Part shown: piece after piece, positions 55,466 through 64,000 of the stretch | Layout of the letters: each line of letters opens with the position of its first letter | How positions within the stretch are numbered: position 1 is the first letter of the stretch | DNA from: Bacteroidetes bacterium MedPE-SWsnd-G2 | GTDB lineage: Bacteria; Bacteroidota; Bacteroidia; Flavobacteriales; Flavobacteriaceae | NCBI GenBank assembly: GCA_001874335.1 | Contig: MPDE01000007.1 | Coordinates: 62,001 to 126,000, forward strand | Direction: 5' to 3' | DNA: 64,000 bases | The notes under the pieces: generated by a model | What the model was told of the DNA's origin: nothing | Database searches by the model: none | What the model saw: the letters and a program-made list of their open reading frames with translations, nothing else | Program-made: the position numbers and the translations under genes

Positions 55466-56428
55466 ATGTCAGTTTTAGTATATACAGAATCCGATAACGG
55501 ATCATTCAAAAAAATAGCATTCGAAGTAGCTTCGTATGCAAAAGCTGTAGCCAACCAATTAGGAACAACTGTAACGGCTGTCACAGTGAACACTACAGAC
55601 GCGGCTTCATTAGGAAAATATGGCGTAGACAAAGTGTTACAAGTATCTAACGATAGCCTAAACAACTTTAACGCGAAATCATACGCAAACGTCATTGCCG
55701 AAGCAGCTAAACAAGAAAACGCACAAGTTATTATAGTAAGCTCAAGTGCAGACAGTAAATATTTATCTCCATTATTAGCTGTAAACTTAGATGCTGGATT
55801 CGCTTCAAATGTAGTTGAAGTACCAGTTTCAACAGCTCCATTTACGGTAAAACGAACAGCATTCACAAACAAAGCTTTTAATTTAACTTCGTTTTCAAGT
55901 GATATAAAAGTAATTGGACTGTCAAATAATGCATTTGGATTAGTAGAATCAGAAGGTGCTGCAACAGCAGAAGCTTTTGCTCCTGCACTTCCAGAATCTA
56001 ATGTAACAATAACTTCAGTTGATAAGGCAACAGACAAAGTAAGCATCGCAGATGCCGAAGTAGTTGTATCTGGTGGTAGAGGATTAAAAGGTCCTGAAAA
56101 CTGGGGAATGGTTGAAGAACTTGCAGAAGTTTTAGGTGCAGCAACAGCTTGCTCTAAACCAGTTTCAGATTTAGGATGGAGACCTCATTCTGAACACGTT
56201 GGTCAAACTGGAAAACCAGTGGCTTCAAATTTATATATCGCTATTGGTATCTCTGGTGCAATTCAACATTTAGCTGGTATTAACGCCTCTAAAGTAAAGG
56301 TTGTTATCAACACAGATCCAGAGGCGCCTTTCTTTAAAGCTGCAGACTACGGAGTGGTGGGTGATGCCTTTGAAGTTGTACCTCAACTGATCGAAAAATT
56401 AAAGGAATTTAAAGCGCAAAACGCATAA
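55466..56428 (+). CDS. etfA: Electron transfer flavoprotein, alpha subunit
   Basis: A 320-residue ETF alpha subunit. The C-terminal FAD domain shows VVSGGRGLKGPENW, the PVSDLGWRPHSEHVGQTGK segment and IGISGAIQHLAGI. The N-terminal domain is more variable. It has no fused ferredoxin, so it is of the housekeeping type. Transcription of etfBA ends at the hairpin 56455-56496. A long ORF on the opposite strand (55462-56046) is a codon-bias shadow. Confidence 0.96.
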   Translation: MSVLVYTESDNGSFKKIAFEVASYAKAVANQLGTTVTAVTVNTTDAASLGKYGVDKVLQVSNDSLNNFNAKSYANVIAEAAKQENAQVIIVSSSADSKYLSPLLAVNLDAGFASNVVEVPVSTAPFTVKRTAFTNKAFNLTSFSSDIKVIGLSNNAFGLVESEGAATAEAFAPALPESNVTITSVDKATDKVSIADAEVVVSGGRGLKGPENWGMVEELAEVLGAATACSKPVSDLGWRPHSEHVGQTGKPVASNLYIAIGISGAIQHLAGINASKVKVVINTDPEAPFFKAADYGVVGDAFEVVPQLIEKLKEFKAQNA

Positions 56429-56454
56429 ATTTTATACCTTGTAGCATCAAAAAG

Positions 56455-56496
56455 GGCTGTTTAATTTTGGTTAAGTCCTAAATTAAACAGTCTTTT
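56455..56496 (+). terminator. Intrinsic terminator after etfBA
   Basis: A stem of 13 pairs (GGCTGTTTAATTT 56455-56467 with AAATTAAACAGTC 56480-56492, one G-U), extended by GG/CC around a TTAAG loop, then TTTT. Confidence 0.87.
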
Positions 56497-56512
56497 GTGT
56501 TTCCAAAAATAT

Positions 56513-57121
56513 ATGAGTTTAGTTCGCTTAAACATAAAAGGTATTTCTTATAGCCAAACACAAAACGGTGCTTACGCACTGATTTTAAACGAAGTGGAAG
56601 GCGACAGGAAACTCCCTATCGTTATTGGAGCCTTCGAAGCCCAGTCCATTGCTATAGCTTTGGAAAAAGAAATACGCCCACCAAGACCCCTCACTCACGA
56701 CTTATTTAAAAATTTTGCAGATCGATTTGATATTGTTGTCAAACAAGTCATTATACATAAACTTGTTGATGGCGTTTTTTATTCAAGTTTAATTTGCGAA
56801 CGTGATAAAATTGAAGAAATAATTGATGCGCGTACAAGTGATGCCATTGCATTAGCATTGCGATTCCAGGCACCAATATTTACATATAAAAACATACTTG
56901 ACAAAGCTGGTATTTATTTAAAAGTAAATCCGAAAGAAGAATCTAAGGAAGAAGATACAATCCTAATGGATGATTTTGTTGCTGAAGAAATCGAAGCTAC
57001 CATACAAGATGATTATAAAAACAAATCACTTAAAGAATTGCACAAACTTTTAGACGAAGCTGTTGCAAACGAAGATTACGAAAAAGCCGCAAATATTCGC
57101 GACGAAATATCTAAACGCTAA
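56513..57121 (+). CDS. Bifunctional nuclease (DUF151) with C-terminal UVR-like motif
   Basis: A 202-residue protein. About 5-130 is the DUF151/BFN domain (LNEVEGDRKLPIVIGAFEAQ, SDAIALALRF), reported to have nuclease activity in some members. About 168-200 resembles a UvrB/UvrC motif (LKELHKLLDEAVANEDYEKA), a two-helix protein contact element. The ATG at 56513 gives the normal MSLVRLNIKGISYSQ start. It ends 13 bases before the nucleoside transporter gene. Confidence 0.88.
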   Translation: MSLVRLNIKGISYSQTQNGAYALILNEVEGDRKLPIVIGAFEAQSIAIALEKEIRPPRPLTHDLFKNFADRFDIVVKQVIIHKLVDGVFYSSLICERDKIEEIIDARTSDAIALALRFQAPIFTYKNILDKAGIYLKVNPKEESKEEDTILMDDFVAEEIEATIQDDYKNKSLKELHKLLDEAVANEDYEKAANIRDEISKR

Positions 57122-57134
57122 AATTTCTGAGTCC

Positions 57135-58937
57135 ATGAAACATTTGATTATTGCCATCTGCCTTGCTTTTTTTGGAATAAATCTAACTTTTGCTCAAGCC
57201 GATGCAATTCCTGTTTCAATTGACAGTACCACAGTAATAACTCTAAATCCTCAAACCCCTCTTGATGTTCCCGATGTTGACTTTAAAGTAAACAATTGGC
57301 AACTCTCTAAGCATTTGGTGTATTCAGCCTACCCTGAAACTTTAAGTCATGAGGAGGAATTTGAAGCCGGTAAAGAGTTTCTTAATTTAGAAGACAACGG
57401 AAATTATAGCGGTGTATTAAATGGCACTTTTATACAAGGCCTTTGGATTCAAAACAACAACTTACTTGGGTTTAAACAAAAAGCGCCACAAACCATTGAT
57501 GTTTCCTATGAAATTATTGAACAGAAAGAAACTGTTTTTAAAATAAAACAAGGCAACGATCTATACGTTTTTGTGACTAAAAACCATAGCGACTTTTATG
57601 CTCAATCTGCTCCTACAGAAACCATAACACCAAGTCAAGGGTTTTCCTTTACAAGTTTTTGGCGAGGCGCATTGGGTATGATATCTCTTTTAATAATCGC
57701 CTTTTTATTTAGTAGTAATAGACGTGCTATTAATTGGAAAACAGTTGGAATTGGTTTAGCATTTCAACTTGTTATTGCCGTTGGTGTATTAAAGGTAGAT
57801 TTTATAAAATCTGGATTTGAAAGTGTTGGACAAGTATTTATCAATATTTTAAATTTCACAAGAGCAGGAAGTGAGTTTCTTTTTGCAGGTATAATGGATG
57901 TCAACACCTACGGGTTTATTTTTGCCTTTCAAGTACTACCAACTATCCTATTCTTTTCGGCACTAACCTCTGTTTTGTTCTATTTAGGTGTGATTCAAAA
58001 AATTGTAAAAGCAATGGCTTGGGCACTATCTAAAACATTAAAAATATCTGGAGCAGAAAGTTTAAGTGTTGCAGGTAATATATTTTTAGGTCAAACAGAA
58101 GCCCCTTTATTAATTAAAGCTTACTTAGAAAAAATGAGTAAGTCTGAAATTCTACTGGTAATGGTAGGTGGAATGGCAACTGTTGCAGGAGCCGTTCTTG
58201 CTGCTTACATTGGCTTTTTAGGAGGTGAAGACGAAGCCTTACGCTTATTTTATGCTAAACACTTATTAGCTGCTTCGGTTATGGCGGCTCCAGGAGCTAT
58301 TGTAATATCAAAAATATTATTTCCTCAAACCGAAGAGGTCAATACAGACGTTCGCGTTTCACAGGATAAAATTGGATCAAACATATTAGACGCGATAGCT
58401 AACGGTACTACTGAAGGCTTAAAACTTGCTGTAAATGTTGGAGCAATGCTTCTTGTTTTTGTAGCCTTTATAGCCATGGTAAACGGAATTTTGGGATGGG
58501 TTGGCGATGTGACCTCATTAAACCAATGGGTTATCGAAAATACAGCCTACCAAAGCTTATCGTTAGAAATGATTTTGGGTTACGTATTTGCACCGCTAAT
58601 GTGGTTAATTGGTGTAGCTACCGAAGACATGGCACTAATGGGACAGTTATTAGGAATTAAACTAGCCGCAAGTGAGTTTATTGGTTACATACAATTAGCC
58701 GACTTGAAAAATGTTGCAAATGCCACTCACCTAAATTATGAGAAATCTATAATCATGGCGACTTACATGCTGTGTGGGTTTGCAAACTTTGCTTCCATTG
58801 GGATTCAAATTGGTGGAATTGGTTCTTTAGCTCCTGGCCAAAGAAAAACGCTTTCTGAATTTGGAATGAAGGCCTTAATTGGAGGAACATTAGCATCATT
58901 AGTATCTGCGACAATTGCAGGTATGATTATTGGATAA
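57135..58937 (+). CDS. Concentrative nucleoside transporter with exported N-terminal domain
   Basis: A 600-residue CNT-family (NupC-type) H+ or Na+ nucleoside symporter. The transporter part (from about residue 177) has the Nucleos_tra2 features FLGQTEAPLLIKAYL and APLMWLIGV. In front of it is a signal peptide (1-20, ending FAQ) and a domain of about 150 residues rich in beta strands, which bacterial NupC lacks. The ATG at 57135 is chosen because a signal peptide begins there; an upstream ATG at 57063 lies inside the DUF151 gene. A strong terminator follows. Confidence 0.9.
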   Translation: MKHLIIAICLAFFGINLTFAQADAIPVSIDSTTVITLNPQTPLDVPDVDFKVNNWQLSKHLVYSAYPETLSHEEEFEAGKEFLNLEDNGNYSGVLNGTFIQGLWIQNNNLLGFKQKAPQTIDVSYEIIEQKETVFKIKQGNDLYVFVTKNHSDFYAQSAPTETITPSQGFSFTSFWRGALGMISLLIIAFLFSSNRRAINWKTVGIGLAFQLVIAVGVLKVDFIKSGFESVGQVFINILNFTRAGSEFLFAGIMDVNTYGFIFAFQVLPTILFFSALTSVLFYLGVIQKIVKAMAWALSKTLKISGAESLSVAGNIFLGQTEAPLLIKAYLEKMSKSEILLVMVGGMATVAGAVLAAYIGFLGGEDEALRLFYAKHLLAASVMAAPGAIVISKILFPQTEEVNTDVRVSQDKIGSNILDAIANGTTEGLKLAVNVGAMLLVFVAFIAMVNGILGWVGDVTSLNQWVIENTAYQSLSLEMILGYVFAPLMWLIGVATEDMALMGQLLGIKLAASEFIGYIQLADLKNVANATHLNYEKSIIMATYMLCGFANFASIGIQIGGIGSLAPGQRKTLSEFGMKALIGGTLASLVSATIAGMIIG

Positions 58938-58963
58938 ACCGTTAATAACTTTTTATATCATTT

Positions 58964-58998
58964 AAAGCTTCAATATTTTCTAATTGAAGCTTTTTTTT
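58964..58998 (+). terminator. Intrinsic terminator after the nucleoside transporter
   Basis: An 11-bp perfect stem AAAGCTTCAAT (58964-58974) / ATTGAAGCTTT (58983-58993), 8-base loop and eight T in a row. Confidence 0.92.
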
Positions 58999-59056
58999 AC
59001 TTTAGCCTTTAGGCAATTATTCGCCAAACTATCAAATTTAATACGCTACACTATTT

Positions 59057-59881
59057 ATGAAACAATACTTAGACCTAGTAAACCATGTTTTAAAAGAAGG
59101 CAATGAAAAGGGAGATAGAACAGGAACAGGCACTAAAAGTGTTTTTGGATATCAAATGAGATTTGATCTTAGTGAAGGTTTTCCAATGCTTACTACTAAA
59201 AAACTTCATTTAAAATCTATAATACATGAATTACTATGGTTTTTAAAAGGCGATACAAACACCAAGTACCTTAATGAAAATGGTGTTAGAATTTGGAATG
59301 AATGGGCAGATAGTAATGGCGATTTAGGTCCGGTTTACGGTCACCAATGGCGCAATTGGAATAATGATGAAATTGACCAAATAAAAGAGGTTATTGAAAC
59401 CTTAAAATCAAACCCTAATAGTAGACGAATGATGGTTTCTGCTTGGAATCCTTCTGTTATGCCAGATACATCAAAATCGTTTGAAGAAAATGTTGCTAAC
59501 GGTAAAGCCGCTTTACCTCCTTGTCATGCCTTTTTTCAGTTTTATGTAGCAGATGGTAAGCTGTCGTGTCAACTTTACCAACGTAGTGCAGATATCTTTT
59601 TGGGCGTACCTTTTAATATCGCTTCTTACGCTTTATTTACTTTGATGATGGCGCAAGTTTGTGGTTACCAACCTGGAGACTTTATCCATACTTTTGGTGA
59701 TGCACATATTTATAGTAATCATTATGAACAATTAGAGTTACAATTGTCCAGAGACACTAGAGCATTACCTCAAATGAAACTTAACCCAGAGATTAAAGAT
59801 ATTTTCGAATTTAAGTTTGAAGATTTTACTTTAGAAAATTATGACCCACATCCGCATATTAAAGGTGCGGTTGCAGTATAA
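59057..59881 (+). CDS. thyA: Thymidylate synthase
   Basis: A 274-residue ThyA that methylates dUMP using methylene-THF and yields DHF. Nucleophile Cys156 ([11 protein letters not shown]), the phosphate-binding Arg pair ([11 protein letters not shown]) and [17 protein letters not shown] are intact. Compared with the 264-residue E. coli enzyme it has a short insert ([14 protein letters not shown]) before the active site. DHF produced here is recycled by the DHFR fusion 0.6 kb downstream. Confidence 0.97.
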   Translation: MKQYLDLVNHVLKEGNEKGDRTGTGTKSVFGYQMRFDLSEGFPMLTTKKLHLKSIIHELLWFLKGDTNTKYLNENGVRIWNEWADSNGDLGPVYGHQWRNWNNDEIDQIKEVIETLKSNPNSRRMMVSAWNPSVMPDTSKSFEENVANGKAALPPCHAFFQFYVADGKLSCQLYQRSADIFLGVPFNIASYALFTLMMAQVCGYQPGDFIHTFGDAHIYSNHYEQLELQLSRDTRALPQMKLNPEIKDIFEFKFEDFTLENYDPHPHIKGAVAV

Positions 59882-59883
59882 CA

Positions 59884-59917
59884 AAAAAGGCTTTCAAATT
59901 AATTGAAAGCCTTTTTT
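59884..59917. terminator. Bidirectional intrinsic terminator after thyA
   Basis: A 9-bp perfect stem GGCTTTCAA (59889-59897) / TTGAAAGCC (59903-59911), ATTAA loop, six T after and an A run before. It serves thyA on plus and the CBM48-fold gene on minus. Confidence 0.92.
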
Positions 59918-59936
59918 GTTTGATGGAAAAGCAGAA

Positions 59937-60233
59937 TTATAAATTAAGCACACCGTTTTCGGCTGCTGCAAAATCATTCCATTTATAGCCATCGGCTTGG
60001 TCATCGTTCACGTAGCTACCATCAACAAGGTACCTAAACTCATACGAACTATCTTTTGCTAAATTAACGGTTCCTTTAAAAGATCCATTTTTTAATTTTT
60101 TAAGCGAAATATCTTCGGCACTCCAGTCATTAAAACTCCCCACCACTGATACTTCCTTTGCTTCTTTAGCTGGTACCGTAAAAGTAACTTTACATACCGG
60201 CTTACTCTTTAAATACTGTTTTGTAATTGCCAT
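59937..60233 (-). CDS. Isoamylase early-set (CBM48/AMPK-like) domain protein
   Basis: A 98-residue stand-alone E-set domain: VVGSFNDWS, followed by strands and the YEFRYLVDGSYVNDDQAD motif, as in the glycogen-binding domains of branching enzymes and AMPK beta. No catalytic domain or signal peptide. It probably binds an alpha-glucan or a protein partner. It is monocistronic between a promoter box and a terminator, and nothing around it concerns glycogen. Confidence 0.85.
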   Translation of the reverse strand: MAITKQYLKSKPVCKVTFTVPAKEAKEVSVVGSFNDWSAEDISLKKLKNGSFKGTVNLAKDSSYEFRYLVDGSYVNDDQADGYKWNDFAAAENGVLNL

Positions 60234-60256
60234 AATAAAAACTAATTTTATGTGTA

Positions 60257-60264
60257 CAAAAATA
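60257..60264 (-). promoter_or_regulatory. -7 promoter box for the CBM48-fold gene
   Basis: Minus strand TATTTTTG matches TAnnTTTG, 23 bases before the ATG at 60233. The remaining 60265-60516 holds no feature I can support. Confidence 0.5.
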
Positions 60265-60516
60265 CAATAGAATTACAATTTTTACATATCATAAGCGCTT
60301 ACAGTTAAAGAATTACGGATTTAATAATATTGCCTTGTTTTTAATTTAAACTTGTAATTTTAATGGGCAAAAAATTATTAGATTAGCAACAATATTTTCT
60401 AATTCTGAAATCTCTATTTCACGATAACGATTTCGTTTGCGTAAGAAAAGTAACTGATACTGTTAAATATTCCTAAACATCTATAAAACAAATACATATA
60501 TTTAAAATCCTAACAT

Positions 60517-61428
60517 ATGTTTGGTAAAAAAAAAGACACTCCTAAAATAGATCCAGAACAATTAAGATTAATAAAAAATGCTGAAAAAAGGATTAAGCAG
60601 AAAAAAGGCCTATTCAATCATTTTGTAATTTTTCTTATTGGATCTGTAGCATTAATTATTGCAAATACACTATTGGGTATTGGCAAAGACATTCAGTTTT
60701 TTGAAAAAGATTGGTTTGTTTATGCCATTATTATTTGGGCCTTACTTTTCCTTTACCATATTTTTAAAGTTTTTGTGACGAATCAGTTTATGAGCAAGGA
60801 ATGGGAACAAAATGAATTACACCGACTAGTAAATAAGCAACAAGAAAAAATTAACTCACTTCAAAAAGAAGTAGAGAAAAGAACCCCTTTACCTCAACCA
60901 AATAAAACGGTAAAAACAAATCAACCTAAATCACCCCATATGGAATGCACAATGATTGTAGCTACAAGTGAAAACAATGTCATCGGAAAAGACAATCAGT
61001 TAATTTGGCATCTAAGTGACGATTTAAAACGTTTTAAATCTCTAACCAACGGACATCATATTATAATGGGAAGAAAAACATTTGAAAGTTTTCCTAAACC
61101 TTTACCAAATAGAACTCACATTGTGATTACTCGTCAAGACGACTACCAAGCTCCTGAAGGTGTTATTGTGGTTAACTCTTTAGACTCTGCCTTAAATGCC
61201 GTTAAAAATGATGACCAACCTTATATCATTGGTGGAGGAGAAATCTACAAACAAGGATTAGAAGTTGCTACTAAAATTGAGCTTACAAGAGTACATGCCG
61301 ATTTTGAAGGAGATACCTATTTCCCTGAATTAAATAAAGACATTTGGAAAGAAATAGATAATAGTTTTCACAAAAAAGATGACAAACACGATTACGAATT
61401 TTCATTTATAACCTATGTTAGGAAATAG
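60517..61428 (+). CDS. folA: 2TM-domain / dihydrofolate reductase fusion (membrane-anchored DHFR)
   Basis: A 303-residue fusion. Residues 1 to about 95 form a 2TM domain: an amphipathic basic start (AEKRIKQKKGLFNHFVIF), TM at about 35-55 and about 66-86. About 97-122 is a short coiled coil, followed by a Pro/Lys linker. From Met142 a full DHFR follows (VIGKDNQLIWHLSDDLKRF with catalytic Asp169, IIMGRKTFESF, and IIGGGEIYKQ). DHFR should face the cytoplasm. An internal ATG at 60940 (Met142) could give a soluble form. It regenerates THF for thyA and metF/metH. Confidence 0.92.
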   Translation: MFGKKKDTPKIDPEQLRLIKNAEKRIKQKKGLFNHFVIFLIGSVALIIANTLLGIGKDIQFFEKDWFVYAIIIWALLFLYHIFKVFVTNQFMSKEWEQNELHRLVNKQQEKINSLQKEVEKRTPLPQPNKTVKTNQPKSPHMECTMIVATSENNVIGKDNQLIWHLSDDLKRFKSLTNGHHIIMGRKTFESFPKPLPNRTHIVITRQDDYQAPEGVIVVNSLDSALNAVKNDDQPYIIGGGEIYKQGLEVATKIELTRVHADFEGDTYFPELNKDIWKEIDNSFHKKDDKHDYEFSFITYVRK

Positions 61429-61430
61429 AG

Positions 61431-62549
61431 TTAAAAGGCTTCTCTAATTCCAAAATAAACTACAAAACCTTCTTTTCCTAAGGTTGCATCAAACCTTATA
61501 TTCATACGTTCATAAGGCAATAAACGGTAACGTGCGCCTACCCCTATAACCGGTAACCAAGATGCATCATCAAAGGATAAATAATCACCATACACTTTTC
61601 CGATACCAGCCAAACCAATAAAGCCAAGTTTTTCTTTTAATAACTTAGTTTCTAAACGATATTCAGCTTCCATATTTAAAAGGTGCTTATCAATATATTG
61701 CCCTGTTTCATAGCCTCTTTCAATATCTCCCCCAGTTCTACCATAATAGGCGTAATTTTGGCCTTGGGGATCTCCAGTTAAAAATCGCATTAATACACGA
61801 TAAGCAATCATTTCTTTACCTCTTCGCTTACTTAAATTAATATAGTGTCTAAAATCTACGTAATGGGCCATATAATCGGTAGATGTTTCATTTGCAAAAT
61901 ATTGCTCTGTTCTTAACCCTAAATAATAACCCTTATAGGGGTAATTGACATTTTCCCTTTTGTCTTGAGTTAGTAGATAACGAACACCATGATTACCTTC
62001 TCCTGCTGTCAGACCTCTCATTTCTAGTTGTTCTTGAGATAAATCATCTCTACCTTCATAATCAACCTTTCGGTAGCTATAGCCTAATCCAAAATAGAGT
62101 CGTTTATATATTTTTCTTAAAGCTTGAAGGTTTACAACACTAAAGATACGTTTGGCATCAGTAATGGTTTCAAAATCTAAATCTAATTCTTGGTTAATCC
62201 TTCCGTAAATCACTTGACCAGTTAATCGCCAGCGATCTTCATTTAAATAAAGCGTGTTCCCTCCACCTATTACCCAACTTCCATTAGTAGTAAATTGAGC
62301 ACCGACTCCACCAGAGGAAGCGGGAGAAATAGTATCATTCATATTTAAATAATACGTAAAAAGATTAACTACAGACAAACCAAATTTAGTTGAAGGATCA
62401 TAGGTAGGTAGGGGTACAAAGTTATATCTAAATTTTTTCCGTTCCTTCTTGTGAGCAACCGAACTACTATCCTTTTGAGCATTCTTATCTTGCGAAAAAC
62501 TTGACCAACAAAAGGCAACGAGCATTACCAATAATATCTTTTGACGCAT
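61431..62549 (-). CDS. BamA/TamA-type outer-membrane barrel protein
   Basis: A 372-residue outer-membrane protein with a signal peptide (to about 19, WSSFSQ), a short Lys-rich mature N terminus and a surface-antigen (Omp85 C-terminal) barrel. It shows a GGDIERGYETGQY motif resembling the conserved (V/I)RG(F/Y) of the L6 loop, and ends EGFVVYFGIREAF. It has no POTRA domains, so it is not BamA itself and its function is unknown. It converges with the DHFR fusion gene 2 bases away with no terminator between. Confidence 0.8.
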   Translation of the reverse strand: MRQKILLVMLVAFCWSSFSQDKNAQKDSSSVAHKKERKKFRYNFVPLPTYDPSTKFGLSVVNLFTYYLNMNDTISPASSGGVGAQFTTNGSWVIGGGNTLYLNEDRWRLTGQVIYGRINQELDLDFETITDAKRIFSVVNLQALRKIYKRLYFGLGYSYRKVDYEGRDDLSQEQLEMRGLTAGEGNHGVRYLLTQDKRENVNYPYKGYYLGLRTEQYFANETSTDYMAHYVDFRHYINLSKRRGKEMIAYRVLMRFLTGDPQGQNYAYYGRTGGDIERGYETGQYIDKHLLNMEAEYRLETKLLKEKLGFIGLAGIGKVYGDYLSFDDASWLPVIGVGARYRLLPYERMNIRFDATLGKEGFVVYFGIREAF

Positions 62550-62704
62550 AATCTATACATTTTCTTTAAAATAAAAATACATAATAATCCCGCTTAACCC
62601 ACACAAAACCAAAAGTTTGCAAAATAATAACATCCTTATTTGAAGCGCTCAGATCTTTTAAATCAACAAAAGCCCCTTATACCTATCAATTTCTATTTTA
62701 TTCC

Positions 62705-62712
62705 TATTTTTG
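62705..62712 (+). promoter_or_regulatory. -7 promoter box for fabD
   Basis: TATTTTTG matches TAnnTTTG. Transcription would begin near 62718, about 15 bases before the ATG at 62733, which rules out longer N-terminal readings. Confidence 0.55.
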
Positions 62713-62732
62713 CGTCAATAAATTTTAAATCA

Positions 62733-63614
62733 ATGAACGCATATATTTTTCCTGGGCAAGGTGCTCAATTTACTGGTATGGGATTAGACCTATACGAAAG
62801 CTCTCCTGAAGCTCAAGAACTTTTTGAAAAAGCTAATCAAATTTTAGGGTTCCACATTACAGATATTATGTTTGAAGGTGAAGCTGAAGCTTTAAAGCAA
62901 ACTAAGGTTACTCAACCAGCTATTTTTTTACATTCTGTTATTTTATCAAAAGTTTTAGGCGAAAGTTTTAAACCAGATATGGTTGCTGGGCACTCTTTAG
63001 GAGAATTCTCTGCACTTGTAGCAAATGGAGCATTAAGTTTTGAAGACGGTTTAAAATTGGTATCCCAACGTGCTTTAGCTATGCAAAAAGCATGCGAGTT
63101 AAAACCGAGCACTATGGCTGCTGTATTAGGACTGGAAGATAAGGCTGTTGAAGACATTTGTAAATCTACAGAGGGTATAGTAGTAGCGGCAAATTACAAC
63201 TGCCCGGGACAATTAGTTATCTCTGGTGAAGTTGATGCCATCAACACAGCTTGCGAAACTTTAAAAGAAGCAGGCGCAAGACGAGCTTTAGTATTGCCTG
63301 TAGGTGGTGCTTTTCACTCACCGTTAATGGAGCCTGCAAGAGAAGAGTTGGCCGCAGCAATTGAAAACACGACGTTTAGCGAACCTTTATGCCCTATTTA
63401 TCAAAATGTAACGGCAAATGCAGTAACTAATGCAAGTGACATCAAATCAAATTTAATATCGCAATTAACCGCACCTGTACGTTGGACGCAATCTGTTGAA
63501 CAAATGATAACGGATGGTGCAACATTATTTACTGAAGTAGGACCTGGAAAAGTACTTCAAGGTTTGGTTAAGAAAATTAACCGAGCATCTGAAACTGCTT
63601 CAGCCTCTATTTAA
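62733..63614 (+). CDS. fabD: Malonyl-CoA:ACP transacylase
   Basis: A 293-residue enzyme that loads malonate on ACP for fatty acid synthesis. Start IFPGQGAQFTGMG, nucleophile Ser88 in GHSLGE, the QRALAMQ arginine segment, the catalytic His in GGAFHSPLM and the final TEVGPGKVLQGL are all present. The ATG at 62733 is preferred over an upstream TTG reading. lspA follows 8 bases downstream, likely in the same operon. Confidence 0.96.
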   Translation: MNAYIFPGQGAQFTGMGLDLYESSPEAQELFEKANQILGFHITDIMFEGEAEALKQTKVTQPAIFLHSVILSKVLGESFKPDMVAGHSLGEFSALVANGALSFEDGLKLVSQRALAMQKACELKPSTMAAVLGLEDKAVEDICKSTEGIVVAANYNCPGQLVISGEVDAINTACETLKEAGARRALVLPVGGAFHSPLMEPAREELAAAIENTTFSEPLCPIYQNVTANAVTNASDIKSNLISQLTAPVRWTQSVEQMITDGATLFTEVGPGKVLQGLVKKINRASETASASI

Positions 63615-63622
63615 TTTATAAT

Positions 63623-64000
63623 ATGAAATTATCCCGAACGGCAAATATTAGCCTACTTATTATATTAAACATAGCTGCAGATCAAATCACAAAAGTAATT
63701 GTGAGACAAACCATTGTGCCTAATGATGTCATTTCTATAATTGGAGATGCCTTTATTCTAACCAATGTTGAAAATTCTGGAGCGTTTTTAGGCATGGGGA
63801 GCGACTTAGGACCTGTGGCTAAATTTTTTGGCTTATTGCTGCTCCCAACATTGGTATTAGCCTATTTGGTGTACTACATTCTAAAGAATAAAGCTTTAGA
63901 CAAGGCCAGTTTATTTGCTTTTTGTTGCATAGCTGGCGGAGGAATAGCCAATGTGTTTGATCGTTATATGTACGGTTCTGTAACCGATTTTCTGTATATA
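63623..64000 (+). CDS. lspA: Lipoprotein signal peptidase (signal peptidase II), partial
   Basis: The first 126 codons; the gene runs off the right edge. It is an inner-membrane aspartic protease that cleaves prolipoproteins at the lipobox Cys. I see an early helix with NIAADQITK, NVENSGAFLG, and both catalytic aspartates in GGGIANVFDRYMYGSVTDFL. Several lipoproteins in this window (16072-16827, 35632-37473) would be its substrates. Confidence 0.95.
   Translation, partial: MKLSRTANISLLIILNIAADQITKVIVRQTIVPNDVISIIGDAFILTNVENSGAFLGMGSDLGPVAKFFGLLLLPTLVLAYLVYYILKNKALDKASLFAFCCIAGGGIANVFDRYMYGSVTDFLYI

Noticed and set aside
55462-56046. 194-codon open frame on the minus strand opposite etfA
   Set aside because: Its Ala/Thr/Val/Ser-rich translation has no domain, it lies wholly inside a certain etfA gene, and its length comes from etfA codon bias.
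57063-57134. Upstream ATG of the nucleoside transporter, inside the DUF151 gene
   Set aside because: The signal peptide starts at 57135; the earlier start would bury it behind 24 unrelated residues.
60428-60455. Inverted AACGA/TCGTT near the DHFR gene
   Set aside because: Only five pairs, no T run and no position suggesting a regulator; likely chance.
62640-62732. N-terminal extension of fabD by 31 residues
   Set aside because: It would begin at TTG, cross the promoter box at 62705-62712 and add sequence not found in FabD.

Overview
The window is an AT-rich chromosomal segment from a member of Bacteroidota, most likely family Flavobacteriaceae. The evidence is the gliding-motility ATPase gldA, GLPGLI-family, DUF3857 and DUF5686 proteins, TonB-dependent-receptor-like proteins with an N-terminal carboxypeptidase-regulatory fold, a DAHP synthase/chorismate mutase fusion, a two-gene methionine synthase, and TAnnTTTG (-7) promoter boxes with few Shine-Dalgarno sites. 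It reads as core genome: I see no transposase, phage genes, integrase, CRISPR array or rRNA, and one tRNA (tRNA-Tyr).

Layout. (1) 1-8537, minus strand: rsgA, dtd, three tandem DUF3857 proteins, a MazG-type pyrophosphohydrolase and aroA (runs off the left edge). (2) 8732-10900: two exported proteins of unknown function. (3) 10979-15029, minus: aromatic amino acid operon pheA, aminotransferase, tyrA, DAHP synthase/chorismate mutase. It is preceded by an uncatalogued 25-codon leader peptide carrying Trp-Phe-Tyr-Phe-Phe-Phe and a terminator/antiterminator pair, a classical attenuator. (4) gldA, facing a DUF2807 lipoprotein and a PagL-like protein. (5) 17951-30240, minus: methionine/sulfur cluster. 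metY, a MetX-aspartokinase-homoserine dehydrogenase fusion, a trans-sulfuration enzyme, an Rrf2 regulator, cysH, split metH and metF, with one SAM-I riboswitch before metY and another before metH. (6) A TPR-like protein, a small coiled-coil protein and gapN. (7) metK, preceded by an RNA resembling a long-loop SAM-II riboswitch. (8) A 613-residue lipoprotein and tRNA-Tyr. (9) 37722-45046: an outer-membrane barrel protein, two GLPGLI proteins and a small exported protein, divergent from a histidine kinase/response regulator pair, with three GTTAAC repeats at exact 10-bp spacing between them. (10) Deoxynucleoside kinase, PAP2 phosphatase, membrane pyrophosphatase, soluble pyrophosphatase, DUF5686 protein, pdhB. 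(11) 54697-64000: etfBA, a DUF151 nuclease, a nucleoside transporter, thyA, a CBM48-fold protein, a membrane-anchored DHFR, a BamA-like barrel, fabD and lspA (runs off the right edge).

Working together: regions 3, 5 and 7 are three biosynthetic circuits each with its own RNA control, namely peptide-leader attenuation for aromatic amino acids, SAM-I for methionine synthesis, and a SAM-II-like element for SAM synthetase. Region 9 looks like a self-contained envelope-sensing regulon. The thyA/DHFR/nucleoside transporter/deoxynucleoside kinase genes serve thymidylate and nucleoside supply, and the two pyrophosphatases lie side by side. The most unusual items are the attenuator, the second SAM riboswitch class, the repeat operator, the trifunctional fusion, and two DUF3857 paralogues that have lost the transglutaminase Cys and His.
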